Virus record (IMG/VR): IMGVR_UViG_3300025601_000035
Span: 1 to 46,004 of that record
Origin: a virus
Length of the DNA: 46,004 bases
Reading direction: 5' to 3' (one strand)
Of the stretch, positions 45,335 through 46,004 are shown piece by piece; positions within the stretch are counted from its first letter, which is position 1, and each line of letters opens with the position of its first letter. Under the pieces are notes generated by a model, which saw nothing but the letters and a program-made list of their open reading frames with translations, did no database searches and was not told where the DNA came from. The translations under genes and the position numbers were made by a program.

Positions 45335-45682
45335 ATGGCAACTTTTTCAAAAATAAACTTATCAGGATCAACAAATGGAAAGCCAGTGGCGGTTTCTGCC
45401 ACTGCTACCCCAGGTACTATTATTCATACCGCTCAGACTGGCACATCTGGCATAGACGAAATATGGCTATATGCCGTTAACGCAACATCCTCCGATGTTA
45501 AATTGACTGTGCAATTCGGCGGGACGGCAACAGCAGAAAACATTGAATTAACCATAACGGCAGAGTCAGGACTAGTTCTTGTTTCTCCAGGACTTACATT
45601 AAACAATTCTCTAGAAGTAAGAGCATTTGCAGGAACGGCTAATGCTATAAATATTGCTGGATATGTAAATAGAATTTCTTAA
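45335..45682 (+). CDS. small appendage protein, leaderless
   Basis: A 115-residue beta-rich protein, Thr/Ala/Gly-rich (ATFSKINLSGSTNGKPVAVS), resembling small virion decoration or fibre-tip proteins. TGA-TATAAT ends 6 bases before the ATG and there is no ribosome site. Confidence 0.65.
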   Translation: MATFSKINLSGSTNGKPVAVSATATPGTIIHTAQTGTSGIDEIWLYAVNATSSDVKLTVQFGGTATAENIELTITAESGLVLVSPGLTLNNSLEVRAFAGTANAINIAGYVNRIS

Positions 45683-45804
45683 ATAGCATTTTAATGCTAG
45701 AACTGCGCTGGCACATATAGTACCATCTTTAACCGTTAACACACCCTAATAACATTAATAAATAATTATTTTTTAATATTCTATAAATGTTATATAATGA
45801 TTAT

Positions 45805-46004
45805 ATGAGTAGATCTAGAAATACCGCAAGCCTGTTAGGAAGCGCTTCTGTTATACTTTCTGATGGAACCTTATCCCTTCCAAATTTAACAGACACTGTT
45901 GTAGGAAGAAACACTAGCGACATTCTTACTAACAAAACTTTTCAGGGTGTTGGAGAAATAACAACAATATCCTCAAACTCAACAACAGGTACGATAAACT
46001 TTGA
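45805..46004 (+). CDS. fibre-like protein, truncated by window end
   Basis: The first 66 residues of a protein: SRSRNTASLLGSASVILSDG and DTVVGRNTSDILTNKTFQG. The last motif is typical of phage fibre proteins. Leaderless: TATAAT (45793-45798) ends 6 bases before the ATG. The gene runs off the right edge. Confidence 0.65.
   Translation, partial: MSRSRNTASLLGSASVILSDGTLSLPNLTDTVVGRNTSDILTNKTFQGVGEITTISSNSTTGTINF

Overview
This window reads as part of the genome of a tailed double-stranded DNA phage (Caudoviricetes) infecting an actinobacterium. Phage hallmarks are a terminase pair, an r1t-like holin with an amidase endolysin, and a run of appendage genes at the right end. Actinobacterial hallmarks are two WhiB-like iron-sulfur proteins, a DUF732-like lipoprotein, an actinobacterial-type SufB, and many promoters whose -10 box ends 6 nt before the start codon (leaderless mRNAs). 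Most of the DNA is AT-rich. A visibly GC-rich mosaic holds sufB, the DUF932 gene, a duplicated winged-helix gene and a dehydratase fragment. No integrase, portal or major capsid gene is visible, so this is a partial genome and the lifestyle is not settled.

Layout. (1) 1-21139, plus strand: RuvC-like resolvase, DUF3310, terminase small and large subunits, holin, endolysin, dCMP deaminase, WhiB, a glycosyltransferase/FkbM cluster, a lipoprotein, tRNA-Asn, a thermonuclease-like nuclease, a SpoU-type RNA methyltransferase, then many short, often start/stop-coupled genes including a Pyr_excise-like glycosylase, and a non-canonical tRNA-Gly. (2) 21140-21815: AT-rich gene-free zone where the two strands converge. 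(3) 21816-35247, minus strand: about 40 mostly small genes, two tRNAs, repeated intergenic control cassettes, and the WhiB-to-SufB operon. (4) 35655-37452, plus strand: endonuclease VII-like nuclease and membrane proteins. (5) 37391-39158, minus strand: thyX with HNH and GIY-YIG nucleases. (6) 39417-46004, plus strand: tail fibre and lectin-like appendage genes.

How the genes work together. The deaminase and ThyX both feed dTMP synthesis. The nucleases and the glycosylase serve recombination and repair. Holin, amidase and a secreted lysozyme-like protein serve lysis. Three glycosyltransferases and a methyltransferase suggest glycan modification of virion, DNA or host surface. In the minus-strand region a shared promoter/operator motif (GTCTGACA next to the -35 box) and shared palindromic intergenic modules suggest one phage regulator controls many small transcription units.

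The most striking unit is a five-gene, fully overlapping operon that starts with a WhiB-like [4Fe-4S] protein and ends with SufB, the scaffold for Fe-S cluster assembly. It is flanked by two copies of a 210-bp winged-helix gene segment. All calls come from reading the sequence; no database search was possible.
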